Counted from the first letter of the stretch, positions 25,470 through 34,825 are shown. The stretch: 64,000 nucleotides of DNA from Bin55 sp965205545 (GCA_965205545.1 OZ242170.1:1364001-1428000); one strand, 5' to 3'. Notes: a model not told the origin generated them from the sequence alone. Numbers and translations are program-made.

Positions 25470-26525
25470 TTGGACTGGTTCGCTTCAAGAATATTGAAAT
25501 GGGCTCGGACCAACGGTCGCACACATTTGCCCTGGCAATCCAATAGAACTCCCTATCGCGTGTGGGTGGCAGAAGTCATGCTGCAGCAAACTCAAGCCAC
25601 CACTGTTGTCTCCCACTACGATCAGTTCCTCAATCGTTTCCCATCAGTTCAAGCGCTGGCCAACTCGACCGAGAACGATGTTCTCCATGCATGGACAGGA
25701 CTTGGCTACTATCGTCGCGCTCGCTACATGCATGAGGCGGCCCAGCAAATCGTTGACCGATTTAACGGCACAATCCCACGTTCGTTGGAGGACTTGTGCT
25801 CGCTGCCGGGCATCGGGAGGTCCACAGCTGGAGCAATCCTCTCTTGCGCATTCGCCGTCTCCGCACCGATTCTCGACGCGAATGTCCGCCGCATATTGGC
25901 AAGGTTTCATGCAGTCAACGGTCCAGCAGAATCCAGAATTGCCGACTCCCAACTCTGGGATCTTGCAATACAGCACACTCCCAGTTCTGATTCAAGGCAA
26001 TACACACAAGCGATCATGGACTTTGGAACGAAACAATGCGTACGTTCCAATCCAAACTGTGACATTTGTCCATTGCGAATTCGGTGCAAAGCGCTCTTGC
26101 ATGGTGAAGTGCATCTCTACCCAAGTCGTTCTTCGTCCAAACCGGTCGAGGTGACGAAACGACCGTTGATAATTCTTGATGCCTCCGGTTCTTGCCTACT
26201 ACAGCAGCGTGGCGAATCAGGAATGTATGCGCGACTCTGGGAGATGCCTAGCCTGCCAGAGAACTCAAGCGTGGAGACGGTGCTTGCGAAGCTTGAACTT
26301 CCGTTGGAGCGCGTGCAGATCCGCAAAGGCCCCATCATACATCCCTATACGATTTCAAATCAACGTGTTACAGAGGATTCAACGCTAGCACGATATAGTG
26401 TTGAAGCAAGCACAATTGGATCGCCAAGAAACACACGCTGGTACGAGAACGACAAACAAACTCCGCTTGGCATGTCGGTCAAAACAAAAAAACGAATAGA
26501 CTTGGCAAAAGGAATCGAGGAATAG
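25470..26525 (+). CDS. mutY: A/G-specific adenine DNA glycosylase MutY
   Basis: MutY removes adenine mispaired with 8-oxoguanine. The 351-residue protein (E. coli 350) has EVMLQQTQATTV with the catalytic Glu, the helix-hairpin-helix LPGIGRSTAGAI, the catalytic Asp in LDANVRRILAR, the [4Fe-4S] cluster Cys motif C-x6-C-x2-C-x5-C around CVRSNPNCDICP, and a C-terminal Nudix-like 8-oxoG-sensing domain. TTG 25470 (with GGAAG upstream) starts exactly where homologues do; the frame is open back to 25380 but that part overlaps the divergent gene and is not conserved. Confidence 0.94.
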   Translation: MDWFASRILKWARTNGRTHLPWQSNRTPYRVWVAEVMLQQTQATTVVSHYDQFLNRFPSVQALANSTENDVLHAWTGLGYYRRARYMHEAAQQIVDRFNGTIPRSLEDLCSLPGIGRSTAGAILSCAFAVSAPILDANVRRILARFHAVNGPAESRIADSQLWDLAIQHTPSSDSRQYTQAIMDFGTKQCVRSNPNCDICPLRIRCKALLHGEVHLYPSRSSSKPVEVTKRPLIILDASGSCLLQQRGESGMYARLWEMPSLPENSSVETVLAKLELPLERVQIRKGPIIHPYTISNQRVTEDSTLARYSVEASTIGSPRNTRWYENDKQTPLGMSVKTKKRIDLAKGIEE

Positions 26526-26527
26526 CG

Positions 26528-26800
26528 TTGCCACGCACTGTATTCTGTCGCAAATTTGGTAAAGATCTCCCAGGGTTCGAAAACCCTCCGATCCCAGGTC
26601 CATTGGGTCAAGATTTATTCGAGAACGTGTCAGTGCAAGCTTGGGCCGAATGGCAAGAGCTTCAGAAGATGCTAATCAACGAGCACCATCTCTCGCTTCA
26701 AGACCTGGACGCCCGACGCTATCTGATGGATCAAATGAAGAAGTTCTTCAACAATGAGGAAGTCGATAAACCCAGCGGTTATGTCCCGCCACAAACTTGA
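26528..26800 (+). CDS. yggX: Fe(2+)-trafficking protein YggX
   Basis: This small cytosolic protein is linked to iron handling and protection of Fe-S clusters from oxidation. The 90 residues match the family: TVFCRKFGKDLPGFENPPIPG (with the conserved Cys near the N-terminus), AWAEWQELQKMLINEHHL and DPxARxFL-like DARRYLMDQMKKFFN. TTG start, 2 nt after the mutY stop; mutY-yggX is a conserved pair and MutY needs an Fe-S cluster. Confidence 0.95.
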   Translation: MPRTVFCRKFGKDLPGFENPPIPGPLGQDLFENVSVQAWAEWQELQKMLINEHHLSLQDLDARRYLMDQMKKFFNNEEVDKPSGYVPPQT

Positions 26801-26885
26801 GAGCGACATCATGACGAATTCAATTCGAGGTTGTTTTCACACCGCTTAAGATGGAACAAAATGCAGGCTTAGCTATGGAGATCCT

Positions 26886-27608
26886 ATGCCAACTCTAAAT
26901 TACGGCAAGGTAGCCATTCACTACGAGATCTATGGAGATGGATTCCCTATTCTTCTATTCGCACCTGGAGGCATGCGATCTGCAATTTCGTTTTGGCAGG
27001 GCAGCGAGTGGAATCCCATAGAAGCTTTGTCTTCCAACTTCAAGGTCATTGCAATGGATCAGCGAAATGCGGGTGCGTCCAGAGCACCTGTCAGCGCAGC
27101 AAACGGATGGTCTGACTACACGCAAGACCACATTGCATTGTTGGACCACCTAAACGTTGAGGAAACGCATCTACTAGGAGGTTGCATTGGTGGTCCGTAT
27201 TGCATGGGAGTAATTCAATCCGCGCCGGAACGGGTTTGCTCAGCCGTACTTCAACAACCAATAGGCGAGGAAGACAACCGCGACCTGTTCTATTCGATGT
27301 TCGACGCATGGGCAGACGCGATAAAGGGGGATCATCCCGAAGCGTCTCAACTCGATTGGGAGAGCTTCCGCGCAAACATGTTCAATCAGCGGTTCCTTTA
27401 CAACACGTCACGCCAATTTGTTAAGGAGTGTCAGACACCTCTACTGATATTGATGGGCTCGGACCCCTATCATCCGGAAAGCATTTCCCGAGAAATTGCG
27501 GATTTATCGCCCAATGCCAAATTGGTTGAGAAGTGGAAGAATCCCTCAACGGACAACACAATCGAGCAAGTTCAGTCGTTTCTTCACGCGCACACGCCAA
27601 CAAGTTGA
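26886..27608 (+). CDS. Alpha/beta hydrolase with cysteine nucleophile elbow
   Basis: The 240-residue cytosolic alpha/beta-hydrolase has LLFAPGGMRSAISFW as the oxyanion-hole region, MDQRNAGAS, and the nucleophile elbow LLGGCIGGPYC, in which Cys replaces the usual Ser. A Cys nucleophile occurs in dienelactone hydrolases, but this sequence looks like the ordinary esterase branch. A conventional catalytic His near the C-terminus is not obvious. The substrate is unknown. ATG with GGAG upstream. Confidence 0.8.
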   Translation: MPTLNYGKVAIHYEIYGDGFPILLFAPGGMRSAISFWQGSEWNPIEALSSNFKVIAMDQRNAGASRAPVSAANGWSDYTQDHIALLDHLNVEETHLLGGCIGGPYCMGVIQSAPERVCSAVLQQPIGEEDNRDLFYSMFDAWADAIKGDHPEASQLDWESFRANMFNQRFLYNTSRQFVKECQTPLLILMGSDPYHPESISREIADLSPNAKLVEKWKNPSTDNTIEQVQSFLHAHTPTS

Positions 27609-27660
27609 CGACGGGCATCGACGCTAGCAATTCGTTCAACATTTAAGGCCTGACCGGAGC

Positions 27661-28290
27661 ATGCTTACTCTCACTAGCGTTAACATCGGAACGGAACGCG
27701 TCGTTGGAAAAAGTGTTTCAGGAATCTACAAACGCCCAATGCTTGGAGTCCAAGCACTAACCAAGACTGGCATCGTAGGAGACGTTGTCAGCGACTCGCG
27801 GCATCATGGCGGACCCGATCAGGCCGTCTACGTCTATGGAGGCAAAGACTATCTGTGGTGGCAAAGCGAGTTAGACAGGGAGCTTGAGCCCGGTACGTTT
27901 GGCGACAACCTAACCATATCCGATATTTCTAGCAGAGAGGTTCACATCGGCGATCGGTTTGTGATCGCGGACGATGTTGTACTCGAGGTTACTGCGCCAC
28001 GCATACCTTGCGCGACGTTGGGCGAGCGAATGGGAGACAAACACTTTCCAGTTCTGTTCAGGGGAGCCGAACGACCAGGTTTCTATTGTCGAGTGATTCG
28101 CGAAGGAGAACTCGTTGCCAATTCCGAGGTCGACCACATTCCATACGACGGCGAGCCTTGCATTTCCGTTCCCGAGCTCTTTCGACTCTACTATGATCCG
28201 AACCCAGCACCAGCAACATTGGAGGCGGCACTAAGAGCACCGTTGGCGATTCGGGAACGTGCACGTCTAACAGCCAGTCTTGATCCTTAG
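27661..28290 (+). CDS. MOSC domain protein (YiiM-like)
   Basis: MOSC domains bind or transfer sulfur to molybdenum cofactor. The 209-residue protein has a short N-terminal beta unit, the MOSC core HHGGPDQAVYVYGGKDYLWW, LEPGTFGDNLTISDI, IGDRF, and the conserved Cys in TAPRIPCATLG that is the likely sulfur carrier. The C-terminal helical tail (PATLEAALRAPLAI) resembles the 3-alpha domain of YiiM. Such proteins can confer resistance to N-hydroxylated bases; here the role is not known. Confidence 0.88.
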   Translation: MLTLTSVNIGTERVVGKSVSGIYKRPMLGVQALTKTGIVGDVVSDSRHHGGPDQAVYVYGGKDYLWWQSELDRELEPGTFGDNLTISDISSREVHIGDRFVIADDVVLEVTAPRIPCATLGERMGDKHFPVLFRGAERPGFYCRVIREGELVANSEVDHIPYDGEPCISVPELFRLYYDPNPAPATLEAALRAPLAIRERARLTASLDP

Positions 28291-28704
28291 TAAGTCTCCG
28301 ACGGAGCAGATGCACACCACGGGTGATGCCAACGCGCCCTGAGCTCATGAGACGGCAGCGAACCTAAATTGAGCTGCGACATAGTGGAAATATTGCATTT
28401 CGAATGCAGGATTTCCATTTTGAAGCTCATACTAGCTACTCACTTTTTGGAAGTCGCGATGGCGCAAGTGAATCGACGACTCGTCACTCTAGTACCTACG
28501 CAAAAGCATCTCATTGAGACTGGTTCTGCACTCAAATAGGTAGTCGCAGGCCATTCAGTGGAATGCTAAATGGGGACTGTCCAAGTCTGCCACCATCAAT
28601 GCCATTGGCATAACTAGATCAGTTCATATTAATATCAACTCACTGAGAATAAAGCTGATTGGGCAAGGTCCTCGACTAATCCTTGTCCGATTGCAGGATG
28701 CAAT
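28291..28704. other. 414-bp intergenic region with a strong hairpin
   Basis: No gene-like frame is seen. The only outstanding element is the nested hairpin at 28386-28416. AT-rich sequence (28618-28670) with the palindrome ATATTAATAT precedes the small membrane-protein gene and probably holds its promoter; I cannot assign clear -35 and -10 boxes. Confidence 0.4.
28386..28416. other. Nested perfect hairpin
   Basis: GGAAAT (28386-28391) pairs with ATTTCC (28411-28416), enclosing a second perfect stem TGCATT-TCG-AATGCA (28394-28408), with a two-base internal loop on each side. After it comes ATTTT on the plus strand. It lies about 95 nt downstream of the MOSC gene and could be its terminator or a small structured RNA. 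Confidence 0.45.
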
Positions 28705-29010
28705 ATGAGCAATTACTCCTCATACACGTCAGTAGTATTCGTCGCCTTTGGAATTCTCTATGGTGCCGGGTTCTTGCTGGCGGCTTGGGTTCTTGTGCGC
28801 AAACTCATGCAAAAGCAGAACGACATGGACCAGAATGCTGTGAAGGGAGCGCAAGACACCCAAGGACGCATTGCTCCCGAAGGAACGCCGGCTGCGGTAG
28901 CACCTGTAATTCCAGTAGCGGGCAAAGGAGACCCGCACAAGAAGGACGCTGAGCCGCCGATCGATATAGACACCGGGTTCGATGGAGGAATTGACGGAGG
29001 TGGAATCTAG
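28705..29010 (+). CDS. Small single-pass membrane protein, hypothetical
   Basis: The 101-residue protein has one N-terminal membrane segment (about 9-31, VVFVAFGILYGAGFLLAAWVL), a basic/amphipathic stretch (VRKLMQKQNDMDQN), an Ala/Pro-rich linker, and an unusual acidic, Gly-rich end (IDIDTGFDGGIDGGG). AGGA stands seven nt before the ATG. No function recognised; the end could bind a cation, but that is speculation. Confidence 0.65.
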   Translation: MSNYSSYTSVVFVAFGILYGAGFLLAAWVLVRKLMQKQNDMDQNAVKGAQDTQGRIAPEGTPAAVAPVIPVAGKGDPHKKDAEPPIDIDTGFDGGIDGGGI

Positions 29011-29052
29011 TCACAATCGACTAGAAGTTTTTCAACTGCGCACTCGTATCGC

Positions 29053-29637
29053 GTGACTAGCGAAGATCGCGAAATCTGGAACGAACGCTATTTGCACGGA
29101 GCTTACGCAGACCGAACTTCTCCAAGCGAGATCCTGAAGAAGTGGCTTCCTTTGTGTCCGCAAGGTAGAGCGCTAGACATAGCCTGCGGAGCCGGCAGAA
29201 ACGCAAGATTTCTTCGTGAAAATGGTTACGAAACCATTGGATTGGACATTTCAAACGTTGCAATTGAAGATGCACGTAGTCTGGATAGAACAGCCAACCG
29301 CAAAGTCGAGTACCTCGTTCACGACTTGGACAATGGCATTCCAGAGCTAGGGAAATTCGATTTGGTCATCATGGTCCGGTTCTTGGACTGGAAAGTAGTG
29401 TCCAGCATAGAATCGCACCTTCAAGTTAGTGGCTGCGCACTATTCGAGCAACATTTAAAGTACGACAATGATGAATCGCTCGCAGGTCCGCGTTCGAATA
29501 GATTCCGCGTGGACTCAGGTGAATTGCAAGCTCACATTTCCCATATGGAAATACTTAGGGAATTCGAAGGGCTGATTACGGATTCTGATGGTCGAAAATC
29601 TGCCGTCGTTCAAGTTCTAGTTCAGAAAAACCTTTAA
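29053..29637 (+). CDS. Class I SAM-dependent methyltransferase (TehB-like)
   Basis: The 194-residue cytosolic protein starts with WNERYLHGAY, then the SAM-binding motif I LDIACGAGRNARFL, motif II IGLDISNVAIEDA and FDLVIMVRFLDW. The pattern resembles TehB/thiopurine-type small methyltransferases that act on toxic oxyanions or thiols. Start is GTG, 42 nt after the small membrane protein gene. The substrate is not deducible. Confidence 0.82.
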   Translation: MTSEDREIWNERYLHGAYADRTSPSEILKKWLPLCPQGRALDIACGAGRNARFLRENGYETIGLDISNVAIEDARSLDRTANRKVEYLVHDLDNGIPELGKFDLVIMVRFLDWKVVSSIESHLQVSGCALFEQHLKYDNDESLAGPRSNRFRVDSGELQAHISHMEILREFEGLITDSDGRKSAVVQVLVQKNL

Positions 29638-29645
29638 GTTTTCGA

Positions 29646-30392
29646 TTAATCAGCTTGCATTCCAGCAAGCTCCCGAATCCAGATGTTCCGAAACTGAACT
29701 GGATCGCCGTGGTCTTGCAAGACCACGGGGCCTTTAGGACCATGCGGAGTTTGGTAGTCGGCCAGAGCACGGTGCTTTGTGGGACCCTGCATAGTTTGGC
29801 GAAGATGCGCGAGGACACCATTGTGAAACAGCGTCATACTGGCAGGTGTCTTCAATTGTCCAGACTCAAACTCTGGTGTTTCAAACACAATGTCGAAAGT
29901 CTGCCAAGCTCCAGGTGGCAAACACGCGTTTGCCAGTGGAGGGAACTGTCCGTAGATGGCGCCTGCCAGTCCGTCAGCATATGTGGGGTTTTCGAAGTTG
30001 TCCAATATTTGCACTTCGTACAAGCCAAGTAGGAAAACTCCACTATTGCCGCGTCCCTGACCGCTTGCGGAAATCGCAGCTGGAGCTTTCCACTCCAAAT
30101 GCAGTTGGCAGGAGCCAAACTCGCGTTTTGTTCGAATATCGCCGGTTCCACGTGCCGTTTCCATTGCATTGTCAGGAACTAACTTCCAATCTGCTGTTCC
30201 GCCTCGCACAGACAACCAAGCGTCTAGACTCGAACCATCGAACAGAACGACCGCGTCGTCAGGAGGCGAGCCGTGGGCATCATTTGAGGAGAACGACCCG
30301 GGGCAGACTATTGGCGGAGCCGGTCTATCGCGATCATGAATTCTCCATTTGCCACCTGGCAGGAAAGGCGTATCGTCGTAACCGTCTGTCAT
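29646..30392 (-). CDS. DUF1080 (3-keto-disaccharide hydrolase-like) protein
   Basis: The 248-residue protein has the DUF1080 beta-jelly-roll: VVLFDGSSLDAW, an FGSCQLHLEWKAP strand, the GRGNSGVFLLGLYEVQILDN signature, and the C-terminal VVLQDHGDPVQFRNIWIREL. Family members are lectin-like or hydrolyse 3-keto sugars, usually exported; here no signal peptide is seen. ATG 30392 was chosen over TTG 30398 because AGGAG lies six nt before it. It is convergent with the methyltransferase gene. Confidence 0.88.
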   Translation of the reverse strand: MTDGYDDTPFLPGGKWRIHDRDRPAPPIVCPGSFSSNDAHGSPPDDAVVLFDGSSLDAWLSVRGGTADWKLVPDNAMETARGTGDIRTKREFGSCQLHLEWKAPAAISASGQGRGNSGVFLLGLYEVQILDNFENPTYADGLAGAIYGQFPPLANACLPPGAWQTFDIVFETPEFESGQLKTPASMTLFHNGVLAHLRQTMQGPTKHRALADYQTPHGPKGPVVLQDHGDPVQFRNIWIRELAGMQAD

Positions 30393-30465
30393 TCGCAACT
30401 CCTATTCGCTTTTATTCAACGACATGCTGAATTTAGTACGGGCTGCATGCATTACAGTCCCTGCA

Positions 30466-30505
30466 AACGAAAACGGCGAGACAGTGCAGACCTAGTCTCG
30501 CCGTT
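30466..30505 (-). terminator. Rho-independent terminator of the aldehyde dehydrogenase gene
   Basis: An 11-bp perfect GC-rich stem (30472-30482 with 30495-30505, 12-nt loop) lies 37 nt past the aldehyde dehydrogenase stop codon. Read on the minus strand it is followed by TTCGTTT. It separates that gene from the DUF1080 gene downstream. Confidence 0.8.
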
Positions 30506-30541
30506 CATCAGGAAGCCTAGTCAGCTTCCACCAATGGGCGA

Positions 30542-31969
30542 TTAACGTCCATATCCCATGATGGCCTTGGTTTCCAAGAACTCCTCAAAGCCATGTACTC
30601 CCCACTCGCGGCCGTTGCCAGACTGCTTGTAACCGCCGAACGGCGCTCGTTGGTTTACGGGAGCACCATTCAAATGGACATTTCCGGTACGAATCTTTCT
30701 GGCGATGTTGCGAGCTCGCTCTGGGTCTCCACCGGATACGTAGCCAGATAATCCGTAGATTGTGTCATTGGCAATTCGTACGGCATCGTCATCGTCTTCG
30801 TAGCCAATAAGCGATAGCACGGGACCGAATATCTCCTGCTGAGCAATGGACATGTCATTGGTCACATGCGAAAAGACTGTTGGCTTTACGTAGTAGCCGG
30901 CATTCAGACCATCAGGGCGTCCAAGTCCTCCGACTTCGAGTTTTGCACCTTCGTCAATACCCTTCTGAATCAGATCTTGAATTCGTTCGTATTGCAATGC
31001 AGAAACTACTGGTCCAATTGTTGTGCCAGGATCGTTCGGGTCTCCAACCTTGACATTTTGTGCTGCCGACTTTGCGATCTCAGCTGCTTCATTCATGCGA
31101 GAGGAAGGTACCAGCATTCTTGTCGGCGCATTGCATGATTGTCCGGAATTGGTGCACATCTGGAACACGTCGCGTGAAATTGTTTGCTCGAAGTCCGCGT
31201 CGTCCAAAATGATGTTGGCAGATTTGCCTCCTAGCTCTTGGGCAACTCGCTTCACAGTCGGTGCCGCGTTCTTTGCGACTTCAATTCCAGCACGCGTCGA
31301 ACCGGTGAACGAGACCATATCTACATCCGGATGGGAGGCAATGGCCACACCCACCGTTGGTCCATCACCGTTCACAAGATTGAAGACACCAGGCGGAACT
31401 CCGGCTTCATCGAGAATCTCGGCAAACAAGACAGCATTGAAGGGAGCAACCTCTGACGGCTTCAACACCATCGTGCAGCCTGCCGCAAGAGCCGGCGCAA
31501 CTTTACATGCAATCTGATTGATAGGCCAGTTCCATGGAGTGATGAATCCGCAGACGCCAGCAGGTTCCTTAATAACACGAACCGAGCCTAGTGACTCTTC
31601 AAACTCATACTCCTTCAGCACGTTCAATGTGGTCATGAAATGCCCCATGCCTGCTGGAGCTTGAGCCGCTTTTGCCAACCCCATCGGCGCACCCATTTCC
31701 TCGCTGATAGTGGCTGCCACATCATCTAAGTGCCTTTGATAGCAGGCGACAATCCGCTCAAGCAACTCCACGCGTTCCTCGCGCGATGTTTGCGAAAAGG
31801 AGTCAAAGGCCTCAACAGCCGCTGCTACAGCTTTGTCAACGTCTTCTGCGGTGCCTAGGGCTACTACCCCGATCGGCTGTTCGGTAGAGGGATTGACTAC
31901 TTCAAGGGTGGCATCGGTAGATGGGTTTACCCACTCGCCCCCTATGTAAAACTTGGTTCGATTGCTCAT
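30542..31969 (-). CDS. Aldehyde dehydrogenase (NAD(P)-dependent)
   Basis: The 475-residue ALDH superfamily enzyme oxidises an aldehyde to the acid. The cofactor region has FITPWNWPINQI and VLKPSEVAPF; the general base Glu lies in QELGGKSANIILDDAD and the catalytic Cys in NSGQSCNAPTRML; the C-terminus has IFGPVLSLIGY and APFGGYKQSGNGREWG. ATG 31969 (MSNRTKFYIGGEWV) follows GGGAGAAAAG; upstream residues in the same frame are not conserved. Substrate not deducible. It has its own terminator. Confidence 0.93.
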   Translation of the reverse strand: MSNRTKFYIGGEWVNPSTDATLEVVNPSTEQPIGVVALGTAEDVDKAVAAAVEAFDSFSQTSREERVELLERIVACYQRHLDDVAATISEEMGAPMGLAKAAQAPAGMGHFMTTLNVLKEYEFEESLGSVRVIKEPAGVCGFITPWNWPINQIACKVAPALAAGCTMVLKPSEVAPFNAVLFAEILDEAGVPPGVFNLVNGDGPTVGVAIASHPDVDMVSFTGSTRAGIEVAKNAAPTVKRVAQELGGKSANIILDDADFEQTISRDVFQMCTNSGQSCNAPTRMLVPSSRMNEAAEIAKSAAQNVKVGDPNDPGTTIGPVVSALQYERIQDLIQKGIDEGAKLEVGGLGRPDGLNAGYYVKPTVFSHVTNDMSIAQQEIFGPVLSLIGYEDDDDAVRIANDTIYGLSGYVSGGDPERARNIARKIRTGNVHLNGAPVNQRAPFGGYKQSGNGREWGVHGFEEFLETKAIMGYGR

Positions 31970-32245
31970 CTGCTTTTCTCCCGTTTGTATTTCTGAAATG
32001 CCTGTCCGCCACAACAAATCCTGTGCCAATTCCCACTTCCCGATTTCCCTATCTAGAGAAGCCACTGGCATCGACGAATTGAACTGTACGCTACATTAAA
32101 GGTGCCTATGAAATGCGTAAATTGTACCGTTGCACAAATCTCGCTTAGCGGCTATGCAACTCAAGAATAGAGACGCACAGAGTCGCTAATGCTACACCGA
32201 ACAATCCCAATCCTAAGCGAAAGTGAGGCCTTAAGGTGTCGTGCG

Positions 32246-34825
32246 CTACTGAGGTACGTTAGCGATGTCTTCGCGAAGCTCCTCAATTACATCCTTGAAC
32301 TCAGCCAAGTTAGATTCGTTCAATGAGGCTAAGGCTTCGTGCGCGCGTAGCAGCCATTTCTGTTGTGTCTGAGTATCTGTGGACCCACCAAGCAACTGCT
32401 CACGATCGTGTGGGATTTCTCGCGCTACCCCGCTGATGCAGTCCAGCACATCACGCATTCCAAGTTCTACAAAGGTCTCGTGGATAGCCGACCCAACACT
32501 TTGGATATGCAGGGTGGCTCCAAGCGACGCACACACTTCGGCTGTCTCGTGCAGAGTTCCAAGCATGGCACTATCCAAATACTCGCAGTGCATCATGTCG
32601 ATAATCACACTCTTTCTTGCAGATGCTGCGTCTTTGACGGTCATCGAGAGTGACTGGCCATGCATCCATGTGATGCGGCCATGGTAGGAAAGATATAACG
32701 ATTCGTCGTCCTCTGCGTATTCGATTTGAGAAACGTGATTGTTGGCAACTTCTGCTTCAATCTTGTCCTGAAAGATTGAGGCCGACGGATGGTCGAAGCT
32801 GTTTTCCCCATCCCTAACATCAATCATCAACATCGTCACGTCGTCTCTATCTACCGAGTATGAACCGTGCGTGATCCGATTGAGAAGATCACGCATCGCG
32901 GTTTTGCCCGGTGGAATGTCACTTAGTTGCACGGCAATTTCTTCCAACGAGAACGGTTCTTGGTCGCTAAGGTTGAAAATCCCATCCGTATACATCAGAA
33001 CACGGTCGCCCGACTCGAGAACTAGGCTCTCCTCTTCAAACTTTGCATGTGGGTATAGACCCAAAGCGGGTCCGGAAGATGAGACCCGTTGGACCTCGCC
33101 GGACGCTCGCAATACCAAAAGTGGGGGATGCCCGGCACTAGCTACGGAGAACTTGCCGCTGTGAGTATCCAAAATGCAGAACATTGCTGTGACAAACATG
33201 CTTGAACCGACAACATCTGAAATGAGTTCTTCGTTCACCCGAGCAAAAACTGGAATTGCACTATGGCTTTGAACGGGAAGTCCCAAAGCTTCACTTGCAC
33301 TCGGTGAAGGTTGCTCCGATCGGAACGCATCGTCGTCCTGCTCAATGATGTCGAGCCTGTTTTTGAATAGAACCGTCAGCATGGCCGCACTGACCCCATG
33401 GCCCGTGGAGTCCGCTAGCACGAGTCCAAGGTGCCTCTCGTCGATTCTGAATACATCATAGACGTCGCCGCCCACGTTTTTGCCTGGAACGTAGAGCCCA
33501 CTGAACGAGTAGCCTGGGACTTTAGGCGGATTTCGTGGCAGGAGAGACCGCTGAATGATTTCAGCTTGTTCGAGATCCCGGTCCATTAGAGCCGCGTTGT
33601 GCTCGAGAGCAATGACAAGGGATCGAAGTTGGTCCTTGGACTTCTCAAGTTGTGCGGTCCGCTTCTGCACACTCTCCTCCAAATGGAGAGTATGTTGCTC
33701 GACAGTCTCCGACATGGCGTTGAAATCCCGCCCAAGTTCTCCCAGCTCGTCCGCTGTTTCCACTTTGATTCGGGTTGAGTAGTCTCCCTCGGTCATACGA
33801 CGAGTTGCACGTGCCAAGCGACGAATGGGGCCCAATGAGCTTTGCACCACTGTTGTCAATACAGCTCCTGCAATACAAGCAATCAACAGGCCAATGCAGA
33901 CAACAACAACCAAAACTCGCTGCAGCGGTCGGAATGCTTCAGCCTGATCCACCTGAACGACTAGTCCCCATCCTGCGTAGCCAACTGGTCGATATGCGGT
34001 TAGCACTCTGACGCCTCGATGATCCAAGGCATTCTCCCTAAAGCCATTTTCTCCCGCCAGTGCTTGCGACATGGCTTCATCAATTCCAACATCCTCTTGT
34101 TGAAATTGCTCGAAATCGCCACTAGCAAACAAGTAATGCAATTTGCCATCTTGCATACGCCGCGCGCAACGCACCTCAATCGTCTGATGGCGCGACCTAA
34201 AAGAATCAAGCAATTCGGCCAGATTTGAACTGCTTACATCCGCGCTAGCGACGCCAACCACTTGATCGTGCATGTCAACAACGGGGATGCTCATCGAGAT
34301 CGACTCTCCAATGTGTTCTCCATTGGAAAACTCAACGTACGGACCATGAATGCCTTCCACGAAAAAGTCTGCCTCAAGTGCAAGATGCCCAATTTCGCTG
34401 GCTACCGTGGACCCAAGTATTGTGCCCCCCGCATCGGTGAGGCGAACGCGAGTATATTGCTCGTTGCTTGTCAGGGCGTCTTCGACAATAGCTTGCAATC
34501 GCTTGCGCAACATTACATCGTCAAGCATGCCTTGATCGCGTTGACTGAACAGGTCGGTATTGGAGACAGTTGTTGCCAGCGACCCTAGTAGTCGTTCCTC
34601 CAATTCGATGTAGTTGACCAGTTCCGAACCGAAAACTTGACTATCGAGATCCAGTTCGTAGCGGATTTCGTCTCGAATGGTGGCTCTCATGTAGGCAACA
34701 CTCATCGCAGTGAAACAGGCAATGCTCACTAGCAGGATGCCAATCAGAAACAGCGTCAGTTTTCCGCGAACCGAACGGAAATAGGGAATGTCGGCGCGAG
34801 GTCGGTTCGAATCGACAGATTCCAA
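32246..34825 (-). CDS. Membrane-bound Cache-HAMP-PP2C phosphatase with C-terminal STAS domain
   Basis: The 859-residue signalling protein has a membrane helix (about 22-46), a periplasmic Cache-like sensor (about 47-300), a second helix (303-325), HAMP (326-380), a linking coiled coil, and a SpoIIE/RsbU-type Ser phosphatase (about 420-670) with GGDVYDVF and DSTGHGVSAAML metal motifs. A STAS domain follows (about 690-800) with the phospho-acceptor-type site YLDSAMLG, then a 60-residue helical tail. Fusing the phosphatase to its likely STAS target suggests a built-in partner switch. TTG start with GAGG seven nt upstream. Confidence 0.9.
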   Translation of the reverse strand: MESVDSNRPRADIPYFRSVRGKLTLFLIGILLVSIACFTAMSVAYMRATIRDEIRYELDLDSQVFGSELVNYIELEERLLGSLATTVSNTDLFSQRDQGMLDDVMLRKRLQAIVEDALTSNEQYTRVRLTDAGGTILGSTVASEIGHLALEADFFVEGIHGPYVEFSNGEHIGESISMSIPVVDMHDQVVGVASADVSSSNLAELLDSFRSRHQTIEVRCARRMQDGKLHYLFASGDFEQFQQEDVGIDEAMSQALAGENGFRENALDHRGVRVLTAYRPVGYAGWGLVVQVDQAEAFRPLQRVLVVVVCIGLLIACIAGAVLTTVVQSSLGPIRRLARATRRMTEGDYSTRIKVETADELGELGRDFNAMSETVEQHTLHLEESVQKRTAQLEKSKDQLRSLVIALEHNAALMDRDLEQAEIIQRSLLPRNPPKVPGYSFSGLYVPGKNVGGDVYDVFRIDERHLGLVLADSTGHGVSAAMLTVLFKNRLDIIEQDDDAFRSEQPSPSASEALGLPVQSHSAIPVFARVNEELISDVVGSSMFVTAMFCILDTHSGKFSVASAGHPPLLVLRASGEVQRVSSSGPALGLYPHAKFEEESLVLESGDRVLMYTDGIFNLSDQEPFSLEEIAVQLSDIPPGKTAMRDLLNRITHGSYSVDRDDVTMLMIDVRDGENSFDHPSASIFQDKIEAEVANNHVSQIEYAEDDESLYLSYHGRITWMHGQSLSMTVKDAASARKSVIIDMMHCEYLDSAMLGTLHETAEVCASLGATLHIQSVGSAIHETFVELGMRDVLDCISGVAREIPHDREQLLGGSTDTQTQQKWLLRAHEALASLNESNLAEFKDVIEELREDIANVPQ

